64,000 nt of DNA from Ornithodoros turicata (GCF_037126465.1 NC_088204.1:69253807-69317806); one strand, 5' to 3'. Shown: positions 1 to 11,380, counted from the first letter of the stretch. Notes: generated from the letters alone by a model not told the origin. Numbers and translations are program-made.

Positions 1-290
1 AGCTAGTCGTCCTATCAATTGGAGTCGTTGCCGGTAATCGTTGCGGACGGACTTGAATCGGGCTTTGCTCAGATGCAGAAAAATGCACATGTGTAAGATA
101 ATCAACGTCTGTATTCCTAACGCTGCGTTTTCGGCCGCCGCAGGTGAAGATAACTGCATGATATTGGAGGCTGTGAAATATCATATACAGCTCACTCGGG
201 GATTACTCGGAGGACCATTCGGTGTCCACATGAAAAAGAACTGGCCGAACATGTGCTCGTACGTCTTGTCTCGTCGCTAGTTGGTTGGTA
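1..290 (+). pseudogene. decayed paralogue of lipocalin exon 1 plus start of intron 1
   Basis: This stretch aligns by eye with 6748-7015, which is the exon 1 and first part of intron 1 of the lipocalin gene downstream. The signal-peptide part is recognisable (KLVVLSIGVVAG), but the frame then reaches a stop near base 51. Continuing as in the intact copy needs a shift of frame. A possible donor, GTAAGA, lies at 93-98, which would make this exon about 17 bases longer than its counterpart. The intronic parts also match, for example the blocks around 150-210 and 6875-6930. Tick lipocalins occur as tandem families, so this is most likely the remnant of a neighbouring gene cut by the window edge. 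The open frame over 41-280 crosses exon and intron and is probably chance. Confidence 0.6.
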
Positions 291-365
291 TACTCTTAAA
301 AATGAACTTCACCGCATAGCAGGCTCCTAGCCAAAAATAATCTCGAATCATATCGTTATCTTACC
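291..365. mobile_element. left-end fragment of a CACTCTTA-type foldback MITE
   Basis: The sequence starts TACTCTTAAAAATGAACTTC after a TA and follows the terminus of the full foldback element at 1070-1317 for about 75 bases before diverging. Only one end remains. Confidence 0.7.
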
Positions 366-667
366 CGGTTTCATAATTTAGTATCATAATTTTCTGAAGT
401 TAAACCTATTTTTAAAAATTTAATGACACTTTCTCACCGGACACCCTGTATACACATATATATATATATATATCTTTAATTTTTATGTGATACTGTTTGC
501 AAACCTAACGTAACGACCGGAATAAAAGTCGATTTCCCCACCAGAAATGCCCCGAAAATATCAAACGTTATGTTATACCCCTGTCACATGGACACCTTCG
601 ATCCGCACTGAGCCAATGCTCATCGAGGCCAATGCTGATCCGGCGCTGCTGCACGGACACGTTCGAG
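366..667. other. no gene seen; short (TA)n tract
   Basis: AT-rich sequence with a (TA)n run at about 453-474. The words just before it (ACACCCTGTATA) resemble a Tc1/mariner-type terminus. Nothing coding was seen. Confidence 0.5.
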
Positions 668-669
668 TA

Positions 670-845
670 TACTCTTACAAATGAACTTCACCGCATAGCA
701 CGCTCCTAGCCAACCATCATCTCGAATGATATCGTTATCTGCCTTGATTTGTTGAAAACGGGAGGCGTACGTGTTTTCTGTGACAATTATGAGCAGCATA
801 AGTGCCACAGAAAAGGCGTACGCCTCCCGTTTTCAACAAATCAGT
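670..845. mobile_element. truncated foldback MITE (CACTCTTA family)
   Basis: After a TA at 668-669 this copies the left arm and hairpin centre of the element at 1070-1317, including the self-complementary GGGAGGCGTACG / CGTACGCCTCCC arms at 760-830. It stops at about 845, inside the right arm. Confidence 0.75.
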
Positions 846-1067
846 GCATTCCGAAAAAAAAAACTGGCTACCCCAGTACACTTAATACGGAAAGTTCAAT
901 CCGATGATGAGATGATGAAAACGCAAAAGGATGATGTCCAGAGACGAACAGAGATGATAATGGAGTTCAACATGTAGGTCAAAAGTTCAAGAGCTGCGCC
1001 CAAGTTAGAGTAAAGTGGCGGAATCACCGGGGGCACACACAGGACACATCACACATTCACCGTGTCA
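846..1067 (-). other. 3' untranslated region of the minus-strand LINE
   Basis: If the MITE at 1070-1317 and one TA are removed, the LINE reading frame at 1320 and above runs straight into a TGA formed by these bases. The segment is therefore best read as the LINE 3' UTR, ending near a homopolymer run at about 857-866. This is an inference from the reconstructed junction. Confidence 0.5.
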
Positions 1068-1069
1068 TA

Positions 1070-1317
1070 CACTCTTAGGAATGAACTTCACCGCATAGCA
1101 CGCTCCTAGCCAACCATCATCTCGAATGATACCGTTAGCTGCACTGATTTGTTGAAAACGGGAGGCGTACGCCTTTTTGTGACAATTATGAACAGCATAA
1201 GTGTCACAAAAAAGGCGTACGCCTCCCGTTTTCAGCAAATCAGGGCAGATAACGATATCATTCGATAATATGGTTCGCTAGGAGCGTGCTATGCGGTGAA
1301 GTTCATTTCTAAGGGTG
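1070..1317. mobile_element. complete 248-bp foldback MITE with TA target duplication
   Basis: The ends are CACTCTTAGGAATGAACTTC and its near-exact reverse complement, and TA flanks both sides (1068-1069 and 1318-1319). Almost the whole element folds on itself around a short loop near 1190-1200. It has no coding capacity. The TA duplication suggests mobilisation by a Tc1/mariner-type transposase. It sits in the penultimate codon of the LINE ORF. Confidence 0.85.
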
Positions 1318-1319
1318 TA

Positions 1320-2742
1320 GGATGTCCATAAGCCCGGTTGCATGCAAAAAGTCTTCAAGTGCCCTTAGCGCCTTGTCGGACGAAGGAGGACCTAATAGTT
1401 TCGTGATGTCGAAGGCTCGGGAGTCCAAACGAGAGAGGCTTGTCTCTAATGCATTTCGAGCATCGACGTACTTCTGACACCCGAGAAGGATGTGTTCTAC
1501 ATCCTCTACAACGCCACACTCACTACAGTTCGGAGAGTCTCGCTTTCCGATTTTGAAGAGGAGACGTGCGCTGTACGGTACATTGAGCCGTAGCCTATGT
1601 AGGACAGTTGTCGTTTGTCGCGTAAAGGAAGGTGGTACTCGAAAGCGTAACCCTGGGTCGACCTTGTACAGAAGCGAATCCCGAGCCGATCCTGTTAACC
1701 AGGAGGTTATTGCACATTCGTTGTTTGAACTCGTTCACCATTCGCCCCGCGTCACCCTTGGTGAAATAAATGGGCAACACCTGGGCGCGCCTTAGTTGAA
1801 GAGCCCGGCGTGCAGCAGCGTCCACAGCCTCGTTACCTGCAATGCCACAGTAGCTAGGGATCAACTGCATTTGGATGTCATGACCTTTTAAAACTGCTGC
1901 ATGGTGTGCGTGTAAGACATCTTGTGCTGCTGTCGCCAGAGATCCCGTAGTAAACATGGTAGCTAGGGTCTGAAACGCACATTTTGAGTCGCTATAGATG
2001 GTCCAGCGAGCATCTGAAGATTGTGTGTTGATGAAACTTATTGCCAAGAGGACTCCATAAAGTTCAGCGGCCGTTGCAGAGGTGACGTGAGACAGCCGCA
2101 CCGCTCTCTCAATATTCGCCTCCGGGATAACAAATACACACGAGGAACCGGATGATGTCGTAGAGGCATCCGTGAAAATCTGCATCCTGCCTGCGGAGCT
2201 GTTTAGTAGCTCAAGACTGAACTGACGAAGAACATGCGTTGGTATAACCTTCTTTCCCGGGAGTCCAGGCACACTAGTTCTTACGTCAGGAGTCTGCAGG
2301 ACCCATGTTGGGATATCTGGTAATGCATGTGGCTTGTGTTTCGGAATAAGACCACGTTGTGTCTGGATAGCTTGGGTAAAAGAAGAGTGGTGACGACTCA
2401 TAATGGCTCGAAGCTGGGGATGGCGATACTGACGCGTTGCCAACCGCACGTAGTGGCGGAACGTTTCTTGCATCCTGAGAGCTGATACAGGTGGTTCCCG
2501 TGCTTCTGCCATGGCTAAAGCGTTTGACGTTGCTCGAGGAAGGCCAAGACAGAGCTTCACGCCCTTTGCTAGGATAGACTCTAACACCTTCTCTGTGGTA
2601 ACAGGGAGGTTGTGTAGCAAGGGGATGTGATGCACAACCATCTGACTTATAAGAGATCGGTGAACGCTGAGCATTGCCCGAGGAGATGTGCCCCACCGGT
2701 AACCGCATAAGTAACGAAGAACATTAAGACGAGTCTCAGCTC
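1320..2742 (-). pseudogene. I-group LINE, 3' half of ORF2: RT thumb, RNase H and terminal zinc knuckle
   Basis: This is the downstream part of a non-LTR retrotransposon reverse transcriptase ORF on the minus strand. From 2742 downward come the RT thumb region, then an RNase H domain with the acidic motif FTDAS, the AAELYGVLLA helix, SDSKCAFQTL and GNEAVDAAAR. A frameshift near 1610 moves to another frame, which carries a CCHC-like knuckle (CSECGVVEDVEHILLGC) close to the end. RNase H downstream of the RT is typical of the I/R1/LOA group of LINEs. The upstream half lies at 3441-4886. The two were separated by a later LINE insertion. Confidence 0.85.
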
Positions 2743-2753
2743 TTGCTTTTAGA

Positions 2754-3429
2754 GCTAGTTCTCCAGTGGGTTTCAGCCCACTGTGGTGTCGTGGGGAACG
2801 AGCAGGCCGACAGCGCCGCAGAAGCAGCACTGTCGTATCGGAAACGGACCCGTATTGTTCTGCTGAGAGGAGACCGCTGTTCCATTCTGCGACGCCTAGT
2901 GACACCCCTGGCTTCCCGCCAACGGACAACCGACATTCTTCCCCCCTCTATGTTGAACAGAGTTGATCCTACGCTCGCTTTCCGCATGCCACGAAACACC
3001 TCTCGTCAAGATGCTGCATTAATCCACCGAATGCGCCTCGATGTGGCCTTTACAGCTCAGTGGCGTTACCGCTTGAGGCAAGTTGACTCTCCCACCTGCT
3101 GCCACTGTGGTGCTCTTGAGGATCTGGAGCACATTCTTCTTCATTGCCCTCACTACGAACCTTCCCGAACCACACTCTCCGAGTCTCTTCGTCAGCTGGA
3201 CTCTCGCCCTTTCTCCCTATCGAAATTGCTTGGTCCCTGGCCCAATCCAGCCCAGCAACGCTCTGCGCTCAAAGCTCTTCTGACATTTCTGGACACCATC
3301 GGACTTCGATCGTTATTGTGAAGGGGCTCGTTATTTTATTCCCCCCATTCCATCCAGCAATGGGGTAGAGTATCGCCTGTGGCGATGAAACTCCCCACTC
3401 TCCAAGGTCGAAAATAAAGTTGTTGTTGT
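2754..3429 (+). pseudogene. 5'-truncated LINE inserted inside the minus-strand LINE
   Basis: The plus-strand frame to the stop at 3319-3321 encodes only the end of RNase H (VSAHCGVVGNEQADSAAEAA) and the terminal zinc knuckle (CCHCGALEDLEHILLHCPHY), so the copy is severely 5'-truncated. The 3' end has an AATAAA and a short (TTG)n tail. The insertion is flanked by the 11-bp duplication TTGCTTTTAGA at 2743-2753 and 3430-3440. It is a related but different family from its host LINE, judged by the divergent knuckle region. Confidence 0.9.
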
Positions 3430-3440
3430 TTGCTTTTAGA

Positions 3441-4886
3441 CAGCGCACCTCCGCTACCCATGACAAACTCCGGTCGAGAGTAACGCCGAGAAAGCGGTGA
3501 CGTGGTACACGACGTACCTGATGATGACCAATTTGTAGCTGAAATCTTTTAAGATGGCGACGCGTAAAAGGCAGCATTACAGTATTTTCTGAAGACAGGT
3601 CCATGCCTCTCTCCAGCAGGAAGTGCACTACGCGATCAAGTGAAGTCTGAAGGCGACGCTGTAAAGCAGGCCACTGCTTTCCCGATGACCATATGCAGAT
3701 GTCATCTGCGTAGAGACTAACAAATACCCCTTTGGGCAAGAGACGAGGCAGGGCAGCCATGACAGCATTGAAAAGTAAAGGACTGAGTACGCTCCCCTGT
3801 GGTACCCCTGCTGACAATGTATGCAAACTCGTGTCGCCTTTTGCTGTTCTCACGAAAACAGACCGACCATTAAGAAAAGCAGCAATCCAGCGAAGAGCCC
3901 GGCCAGTGACGTTGAAACTGTATAGGTAGTAAAGGACACGGTTGTAGCTCGTCGTATCATATGCTCTCTTTATGTCGAAGAAAACAGCTGCTGTAAGCTC
4001 ACCCCGAAATCTAGCTTCTTCAATGTGAGTGACCAAGTTTATGATGCAGTCTATCGAGGTCCGAGCCTTTCTGAAACCTGCCATTTCGGGAGGTAGCAGA
4101 CGCCGGAACTCTAAGAACCACTCTATTCGGCGTAGGATAATCCTTTCCATGATCTTACACACGCAGCTTGTAAGACTGATGGGCCGAAATGACGTCAACT
4201 CTCTAGGTGATTTTCCAGGCTTCAGGACTGGCACAACTTGCGACGTCTTCCATGACGGAGGGACAAAGCCGCGTCTCCAAGAGTCGTTGATCAAATTCAA
4301 AAGTAAAGTGCGCGACGTCGGTCCCAAGGAGGCTATAGCTTTGTATGCGACCCCATCGGGCCCTGGAGCTGACCGCTTCGTGGACAGGTGGATGGCAGCC
4401 TCCAATTCCTGTATCGTGATGTCACTGTCCATATAGGGGTCTTCAGCTGGCTGTGTAAAAACAACCGCCCTATACGCGGCTTGTGCCGAGTCCCTGTGGG
4501 ATGTTGTGCATGACGCATCTGAGGGCCTAATAAAAAGCCTACAAAAGTCTTCCCCAACAGATTTTTCGGTCGTGCCCTGATGAACGGCTAGTGCTCCAAA
4601 CGGCTAAACTTGTTCAACCGAGGAGCTTAGGCCCTTGATGATCCGCCAGACATGTCCCGTAGGTATGTATGGAGATAATGTAGAACAGAGTGCTCTCCAT
4701 CTCTGCTTGGCTAGACGTTGAAGATGAGTGCGAATTAGTGATCGTAGCCTGCAAAGCTCGCGATAATCCTCAATGCAACCCGATCTTCGCAGTCTTCTTT
4801 CCGCCCGACGACGTATTGTCCGCAACCTTTCGAACTCGGCGTCTACGCTGCGATATTTGATCGGGCACGATATCTTTTTTGTTGCA
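3441..4886 (-). pseudogene. I-group LINE, linker and reverse transcriptase domain of ORF2
   Basis: This is the upstream half of the LINE whose 3' half is at 1320-2742. An Arg-rich linker (about 4605-4870) is followed, after an in-frame TAG at 4602-4604, by a complete RT fold: SAPGPDGVAYKAI, FRPISLTSC, DIKRAYDTTSY, AGVPQGSVLSPLLF and the catalytic SLYADDICIW box, then HRFLGVTLD. The frame continues across the nested insertion into the thumb at 2742. The endonuclease domain that should precede the linker is missing. This copy cannot be active because of the stop, the frameshift and the insertions. Confidence 0.88.
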
Positions 4887-4889
4887 GCA

Positions 4890-5101
4890 GCAATACCGAA
4901 AAACTTTAATAGACTATTGTAGACGACTTTTTCAATGCCTTTCGAGAATATAGGGAGGACGGATATAGGACGGTGGTTCGACAATTCATTTTGATTGCCT
5001 TCCTTATGTACAATCGAGATTTTTACCTTTTTGAGTTGCGCGGGCAAGGTTCCCGTAACGAGGGACACGTTATATAATAACACGAGGACAGGGCTAATCA
5101 A
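4890..5101 (-). pseudogene. CR1/Jockey-group LINE RT fragment
   Basis: About 68 residues on the minus strand read as the first RT blocks (SPVLVLLYNVSLVTGTLP, then NHRPISVLPIFSKGIEKVV). They resemble the LINE at 42.7 kb (DILAPVLTHIYNLSLSTG, FRPISILPVFSKVLEK) rather than the adjacent I-group LINE. The frame happens to be open into the I-group linker, giving a chimeric ORF that is a junction artefact of two insertions. Confidence 0.75.
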
Positions 5102-5861
5102 ACGTCAAATACGCTAATCAAGTCAATTATATACTTGACCGTCTCCATTTTTTTCTTTTAAAATCAATCAATCATATACTTGACCGGTCTAATTTCAACA
5201 CCGTTAATATCACAACGTTTGGAATTACTTAACGTCAAGAAGTTAACGAGCGTTGGTGAAATCGGGCCTTAAACATTACCACTTCTCATGGGCGTACCGA
5301 GAGGGGGCAATGGGGCCCGTGCCACCCCCCACTCCCCGGAGATTCAAAGTCACTTCTGAAAATTGTGCACATAGTCGCCCTGATTTTTCTCAGATGTCAT
5401 AGTAATAAGAACCTCAGAACACACCCACAGTCCATAGCGTCCGTCTCTAGGAAAGGAGGTGAGGGGTTGCACACTTTGCCCCGCGGAAGCACTTTGTCCC
5501 CCCCACCCTCAGCCCCCCCCCCCCCAAAAAAAAAATCCTGAACGTCCATGCCTGTTCTCATGATATTCGTATACATACCAAATTTAAGCGCTTAAACCAT
5601 TATCCGTGTATCAGACCATATATTGGTTCAATATGGCAGTTCGGAATTGCTATATTAGGAGAACACAATGCATTACATGCATTTACTTTGGCTGATACGC
5701 CTCATACACACACTATGAAAACACAGCTGTACATGTTACGCCATTGCTTAAGATTTACACAAAAATTCGAACAGTTAGGGTATCGTTCGATTACCAGTGT
5801 AGACCAACAAGGCGCACACCCGCTAAGTGAATGTTAGACCCTTTCAGAGGTAATGTGATTG
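5102..5861. other. no gene seen; C/A homopolymer run
   Basis: Non-coding. A short near-repeat of the words ATATACTTGACCG occurs at about 5129 and 5173. A poly-C then poly-A run lies at about 5511-5535. No domain or structured RNA was recognised. Confidence 0.4.
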
Positions 5862-5985
5862 CACCACAACTCACACCCTTTTAAGTGCAAAATTTTGAAG
5901 GTGTTGTGAAATACACCCTGAGAGGTATGTGTATTTCATTACACCGACAAACTTTAACAATCAAAGGGGTGTGAGTTATGGTATA
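5862..5985. repeat. imperfect foldback repeat with CACACCCTTT arms
   Basis: The arms CACCACAACTCACACCCTTT and, reversed, ACCATAACTCACACCCCTTT face each other across about 80 bases. It looks like a small MITE. Its exact ends and target duplication are not clear. Confidence 0.5.
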
Positions 5986-6738
5986 TCCACCTTATACTCA
6001 AAAGGTTGTAACAGAATTTAGTGTGTACAGTTTCCTTATAAATTGAACCTGAAGTCTGTAAGGTACGATTTACGCAAACAAGCAGTCTGAGAGATACCTT
6101 TTGCAGCACGAGCTACGGATCCCAAGGCATCATTTACCGGACTTTGTCATCGTTGTGGATTTCAAACCCAAACGTCGTTAATTGAAAGAAAAGTGAGTTG
6201 AGAAATAATCTGTTATTTAGAATTCTTTAATTTATTATAGCTATTATTATTATCATTACTATTATCAGAGTTCCTGTTTCACATTTGCATTTATTCTGTT
6301 TTATCTTGTTATCTACTGAAGTTTCCTGCCGTTCGGTGCGCGTTGTCATTCTTCTGGGCCCAGGAGATTGTGGCCTCAGACTTCCTGCCTTCCGCGCAAT
6401 TCCTGCAATTCCTGGCTTCCTGCCTTCCGTGCTTCCTTGCCTCAGCGCAATTCGCGTTTCCATGAAATCTTCCCATTTTACGAACACCGGAAACTATTGG
6501 CGCATGCGACCGGATGCGACTAAGGTAAAATTTTCAATTTTGAATTAAATTGCTTATTATTATTCCTCTTTGAACGACCAGCTTGTGGTGCGTTCTTACT
6601 AAGTATCTCAACTTCATTATGCCCTTCCAGTGAACCACCGCAATCCTTCCTGCTAGGTTTGGCACGTGGTCCTTCTAAGCGCAGTACAAATTGCGCCGTT
6701 CGCCGGCATGGATAGCACCGCCCTTCTCAAGAATAGCA
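5986..6738. other. upstream region of the lipocalin gene
   Basis: No ORF was recognised. A short TTA-rich microsatellite lies at about 6232-6262. The promoter of the downstream gene should lie here, but no convincing TATA box or initiator could be fixed. Confidence 0.35.
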
Positions 6739-9700
6739 ATGTACTTCAAGCTAGTCGTTCTAGCAATTTGCGTCGTCGCCTGTTATGCGGAAGGATCTAG
6801 CGGGAATCTGGACTTTTGGGAGGTAACAAACTTCTATGTTCGTAACGCGACAGTTTCGCACGCCAACACAAGGTAACTGCATTATATTAGAAACTGTGAA
6901 GGATACGATACGGCTCACTCGAGGATCGCTTGGTAAACCACCCGAAACCCATAGGAAAAAGTATAGTTGCCTGAACAGAATATGTGCTCGTATGTATTGA
7001 CTCGTTGTTGCTTCGTAGAGTGGGAAGTCTAGGGAGAGCAAAGTCTAAGCGTTATAGATCATCCTGCTAAGAGCTTAGCAAAGGTATCCTTATTTCGCTT
7101 CTATGCAATCACGTTATGTCTATGAAATAACGTATTAACTTAAATATAGGCCCAACTTTCCCCACTCACCAAAGAAGAAGAACAAGAAAAAACACCCCGA
7201 AAGACCGCCAGTATCGCAAGAACTGGCGGCAGACGTCACCATCCTGGGTTTCATTATGTACTGTCTTACTCAATCTAGCTTGACCTGTGTTGCTTCTTTT
7301 TATCAGCGTTGTCAATAACATTTATTAGGGTAATAAGCTTGACTTTCTCGGGTAGTAAAACTTTTCGGGTAGTAAAGCATTCCATGGCCTGCCGTTCTAT
7401 ACCGTACCAGGGAATCTGCACTCTAAATCAGGTAACGCATATGTAACGGTTAAGTACCGCTTGGCCAAGAGGTACATTTTTTAAAAAATGTACCTCTGAA
7501 AATTAAGAGGTACATGCGCTCTCACATGCGGTACATGTAACGGATAGCGCGCAGCGATTTAGGCCTACCCGTCGGGGTGGTTCCCCTCCTCCACGATATA
7601 TTAACAGCCCCAGGAAGCTACGCTGCACGATAAATATAACAAAGAAATACCTTTATTCGAAAATTATATCCATTTCAGGATTGGTGCTTGTCCATCGCGA
7701 GCGTGCATTGTCATGATGCACAAACGCCGAACACACGGGGCACAACGTATATGGATGAACGATGACCACTGCGTCTCTCCTTCACCACTGCAGCTGCTCT
7801 GTGGTCACGCTTCTTTATCTCTTCCACACCTTTGGATAGCTGTTCTTCCCCAACTTCCGTTTCTTCCGCAGAACGTAACACCAACCCCAGTAGGCGATTG
7901 ACTCACCCATTTACGACATCGCTTGACGTAACCTAGGAGAAAATACAATGTAAAAAAAAATCCAACAACCGAAATACCTTGCCTGAAAAATATGCCTCTT
8001 GCTTGTGTAATCCAGGTGTAAAATGCACTCTATGCTCCTCTAATTCACGCATCAACGTTCGTGCATGAAGCACAAAGTTCGTGTCTCCGTCCCTCAGTCG
8101 TTGTGTCCAGCCTGCCGGTGATCCAGGACCACTGGGAATCAGAGCGAAGATGAACGAAAATGCGTCGTGAAGGCGAATAATTACTTCAGAGATATAATAC
8201 GCACCTTAAGTGACTTCAATCTTGAACGCGTCGAACGAATTTCTTCGAAGACCGAGCAGACTCGTCCTCGCTCCCCGACGTTTCAAAACAAACTGATTTG
8301 CAGCGGTCGCAAGAAACGAATTCTTCCCAAACATGCGATCCCTCACGGTCATGGGTTCTAGTTATTGCACTTCTTTGACAGAATGATAGTGCTCATCCAT
8401 TACGGCACTGCTGCATAAGGGAATTTATAGACTGGTATTCGGAATCACACGAAATATTTTTGCAGCGCATGGATATCGTGAGAAGGCGTTCGTACTCATG
8501 CGCCGGAAACACGCGGTACACATGAGGTACAGCTGCTATAGACCGCGCTTAAAAGGTACCTAGCCGGTACGGATGGGTCTCGGAGCCCTTGTACCGTTTG
8601 AATTTCGCAGTGGTCGCGGACTGTACCTGCTGGTTGAGGACTGCACCTCATGTGTACCGCCGCGGACCCAATGGACGCTCGCGATGGACAAGCATCAATC
8701 CTGAAATGGATATAATTTTCGAATAAAGGTATTTGTTTGTTATATTTATCGTGCAGCGTAGCTTCCTGGGGCTGTTAATATATCGTGGAGGAGGGGAACC
8801 ACCCCGACGGGTAGGCCTTAATCGCTGCGCGCTATCCGTTACATGTACCGCATGTGAGGGCGCATGTACCTCTTAATTTTAAGAGGTACATTTTAAAAAA
8901 AAATGTACCTCTTGTCCAAGCGGTACTTAACCGTTACATATGCGTTACCTGATTTAGAGTGTGGTGCTGTCTATATAACATCCATTTTCGCGATACGCCA
9001 ATAAATGTTGTAATGAATATTTGTGTCCTCCATGTCTTACAAAGAGAATATGTTTGCAGTGCGCTATTCCACTCCGTTGAACGAAAGTTATGTACCAAGG
9101 GTGGTTCCACAATGCGTCCGCTCTCTCTCTTTCCAGACGTATCAACAGTCTGATGTCTTCTTCTTACTGAGAAGCACATACCAAGTGCCGGGTAGAACTT
9201 GCTGGTACTCAAGAGTTATCGAGAGACATCCTGGAAACTACAGCCTTCTACAACTCATGGGAAGTTACAACAAAACGCAAGACAAGTAGTAAGTAAGGTT
9301 CTTTTATTCGCTTGACGTTTCGTAGTACGCTTCAACTCACCTGTCCGAATTGCAGTACCAAGCGCACAGTGTATGTAACTACTAGAGCAGAAAGCAAGGA
9401 AGAAAGCGCGCCGAAGAATATTATGGGAGTTTCGTTCTTTGGATACGAGGATCCACGTAAGTACACGTGTGAGGGCAGAAATCACTAGGAGGAAAAGTAA
9501 TATTCAAGGGCGACGCGCAGGTCATAAGTCAATAATATACATAGATGAACTGTTCAGTATGTATGTAGTATACTGGCATACGCATTTTATGCAATAATAC
9601 GCGGAACCACTCATCATTGTTATTTCAAGAGGAGGTAGCATTACTACCAGTTGCGTATATTTCGCGAAGTACTGAAGAGTAGTGTATAATGCTCTTTGCG

Positions 9701-11296
9701 TGGCTTTTTTTCGTCGAACCACCTTGTTGATCTGATACCAGTAGTTAAAGAAGCTTGTATGTCTTTTGTGTGTTGAGTTGATACAGTAAACGTCGTTCCC
9801 TTAGAATTTACTGAACCTTATTTCTTCCAATATGTAGGCATTGAATACAAGCTCTTATTTAATGATGGACAGGGTTGTGCACTTCTCCAAGTAACGCAGG
9901 ATACTCGAGAAGATGTCCCGGTTAACCAAAACCTGAATCGAGGTAAGTATCGCGGAAGAATACTAATATTCAGGCGGGTGTGCACCATCGAGACCCACCT
10001 CAGGGTCCAAAGCAGAATGTGCAACGACTTTAGCAATAGCATGTTTCAGGGTTGAGGAGTAGGTGACTTACCGATATATTTTACAAGCACATTGAACTTG
10101 GGAACGTCACTTTTTAGAAAGAAACTCTCTGGTACTTTCGTTCTTCATTAAGGAATGAAAAACATTCATCTGGGCACCCGCGGCACTGTCTTCTTCAGAA
10201 ACGACAGTTCACTGGAGTTAGGATTGCAGCGTTATCTCTGTACGTAGCTAACTAATGCTCCGATGTCGCTTTTATGGGGACAGCTGTTAGGGGTTCAATT
10301 TCGTGAGGATCCTGTCTTGTACGTCGCATCGCCGAAAACCCAGTGAGATTAAGCGAAGAAACATAAAAAGAGATAACAGATATTACGAGACATTTTACAG
10401 CGACAGCTGTTATATCGTTTCTCGTTGATCACTTCCAACCTCGATGACTCCGACGGGATGGTAAACGGTGCCGCCGCCATCCTAAAGCACACTGACTTTG
10501 ACGAAGAGGGTCTACCGATGCGCGTGTGGCTTCACTTCGAAAAGACGCCACGGGCACATATACAGCTCGTCGCTGTCGCTCGATGGAAGATGAAAGTGAC
10601 TGAATCGGTTAGCCAGCTGTAGGACTCGAACCCACATCTTCTGGATTACCGGTCCAGGGCTCTACCAATTCAGCTAAGCTAACACGCCTTCTCAGCGACT
10701 TCCAGGTTGCGCTTATTTGATGCCGCTGTGACTTGCATAATATCTGCCAGTTCTTGCCTTGTTTTTTTATTTCAGCGTAGCATTTTATGTAATGTTCAGT
10801 CGCTCGTAACGTCACATAACCTAAATTCCGTGCCGCCCCCCCACCCTAATGTTTTCGCAGTTCACAACGTTACTGTAAGTTTCAGGAGGCAACAGCACAT
10901 CAACTGGTGCGTAATCAGGCACAGTTGACGCTTTTTAAGATTTAACAACCCAGCGTGAGAGAGATGGGTAGTGGTGCCTTTATTACAGATTGGAACGGTT
11001 AGTGAAATGTTATGGTCAAAGCAAAAAGCACAGCGTGGCGGAATGATCGAGTGTTGAACACATGCTGAGAGTTTCTGCATATGGCAAAACACACGTGAGA
11101 CGGAGTTGTTTAAAAAAATGCCTTGATGTGTTATTTCTTCTTAGCGTGTGAGCTGTGGGCCACGCAGACCGCAGCGCCCAACATTAACGACAAGTCATCT
11201 TGTAGAAAGGAGTTTTCGACAAAATGTACTCCAGACCCCACAAAGGAGGATACGCCGTACAAAAGCACCTGCACGGATCCATCTTCTTCAAAGTAA
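6739..11296 (+). CDS. tick salivary lipocalin (histamine-binding-protein family), five exons
   Basis: Exons: 6739-6822, 9137-9288, 9356-9456, 9838-9942 and 11145-11296 (stop TAA 11294-11296). Every intron is GT-AG: donors GTAACA, GTAAGT, GTAAGT and GTAAGT; acceptors TTTCCAG, TTGCAG, ATGTAG and CTTCTTAG. The phases agree, giving 197 residues, a usual length for tick lipocalins. A signal peptide spans about residues 1-18 (MYFKLVVLAICVVACYAE). The first strand region NLDFWE is followed by SDVFFLLRSTYQ. Six cysteines in the mature part (50, 126, 149, 167, 175, 190) include the family's CELW motif at 149-152. Sequons lie at N62 and N73. Family members are secreted in saliva and bind histamine, serotonin or other small ligands. 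The ligand here is unknown. An upstream in-frame ATG at 6691 would spoil the signal peptide. Expression is not shown. Confidence 0.88.
7419..8961. mobile_element. non-autonomous element with about 285-bp terminal inverted repeats
   Basis: It lies in lipocalin intron 1. The left arm, from CACTCTAAATCAGGTAACGC to about 7705, is mirrored by about 8670-8961 with few differences. Arm landmarks include GCGGTACATGTAACGGATAG and GTCGGGGTGGTTCCCCTCCT. TG flanks both ends (7417-7418 and 8962-8963). The 960-bp middle has no recognised transposase. The termini begin CACTCT like the TA-targeting MITEs in this window. Confidence 0.8.
10425..10570 (+). pseudogene. PIF1-type helicase fragment
   Basis: The frame around 10427-10560 reads SNLDDSDGMVNGAAAILKH followed by GLPMRVWLHFE. 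This matches the C-terminal region of PIF1-like helicases, where a vNGa/G motif is followed by a strand with W/V-x-F. Such genes are common as Helitron-derived or multi-copy PIF1 ORFs in tick genomes. Only about 45 residues remain, in lipocalin intron 4, directly upstream of a SINE. Confidence 0.6.
10612..10683 (-). mobile_element. tRNA-derived SINE head (tRNA-Thr(GGT)-like)
   Basis: On the minus strand 72 bases fold as a cloverleaf: acceptor GTTAGCT/AGCTGGC, D arm with GGTA loop, anticodon stem CTGGA/TCCAG, T arm GTGGG/CCTAC with a TTCGAGT loop. The anticodon loop is CCGGTAA, so position 33 is C rather than U. The body after it (TGACTTTCATCTTCCAT) matches the SINEs at 52.3-53.2 kb. A dispersed SINE is more likely than a working tRNA gene. 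Confidence 0.75.
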
Positions 11297-11380
11297 TATT
11301 ATGATTTGCTCGTCGAGGATAGATGTCATTTAAAGGCTCCGATGGACGACCCAGCGCCCGTTGCTGGGTTTCACGTTGAA

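Noticed and set aside
41..280. 79-residue plus-strand open frame
   Set aside because: It spans the lipocalin exon-1 remnant and its intron in the wrong frame, and the homologous frame at 6739 stops.
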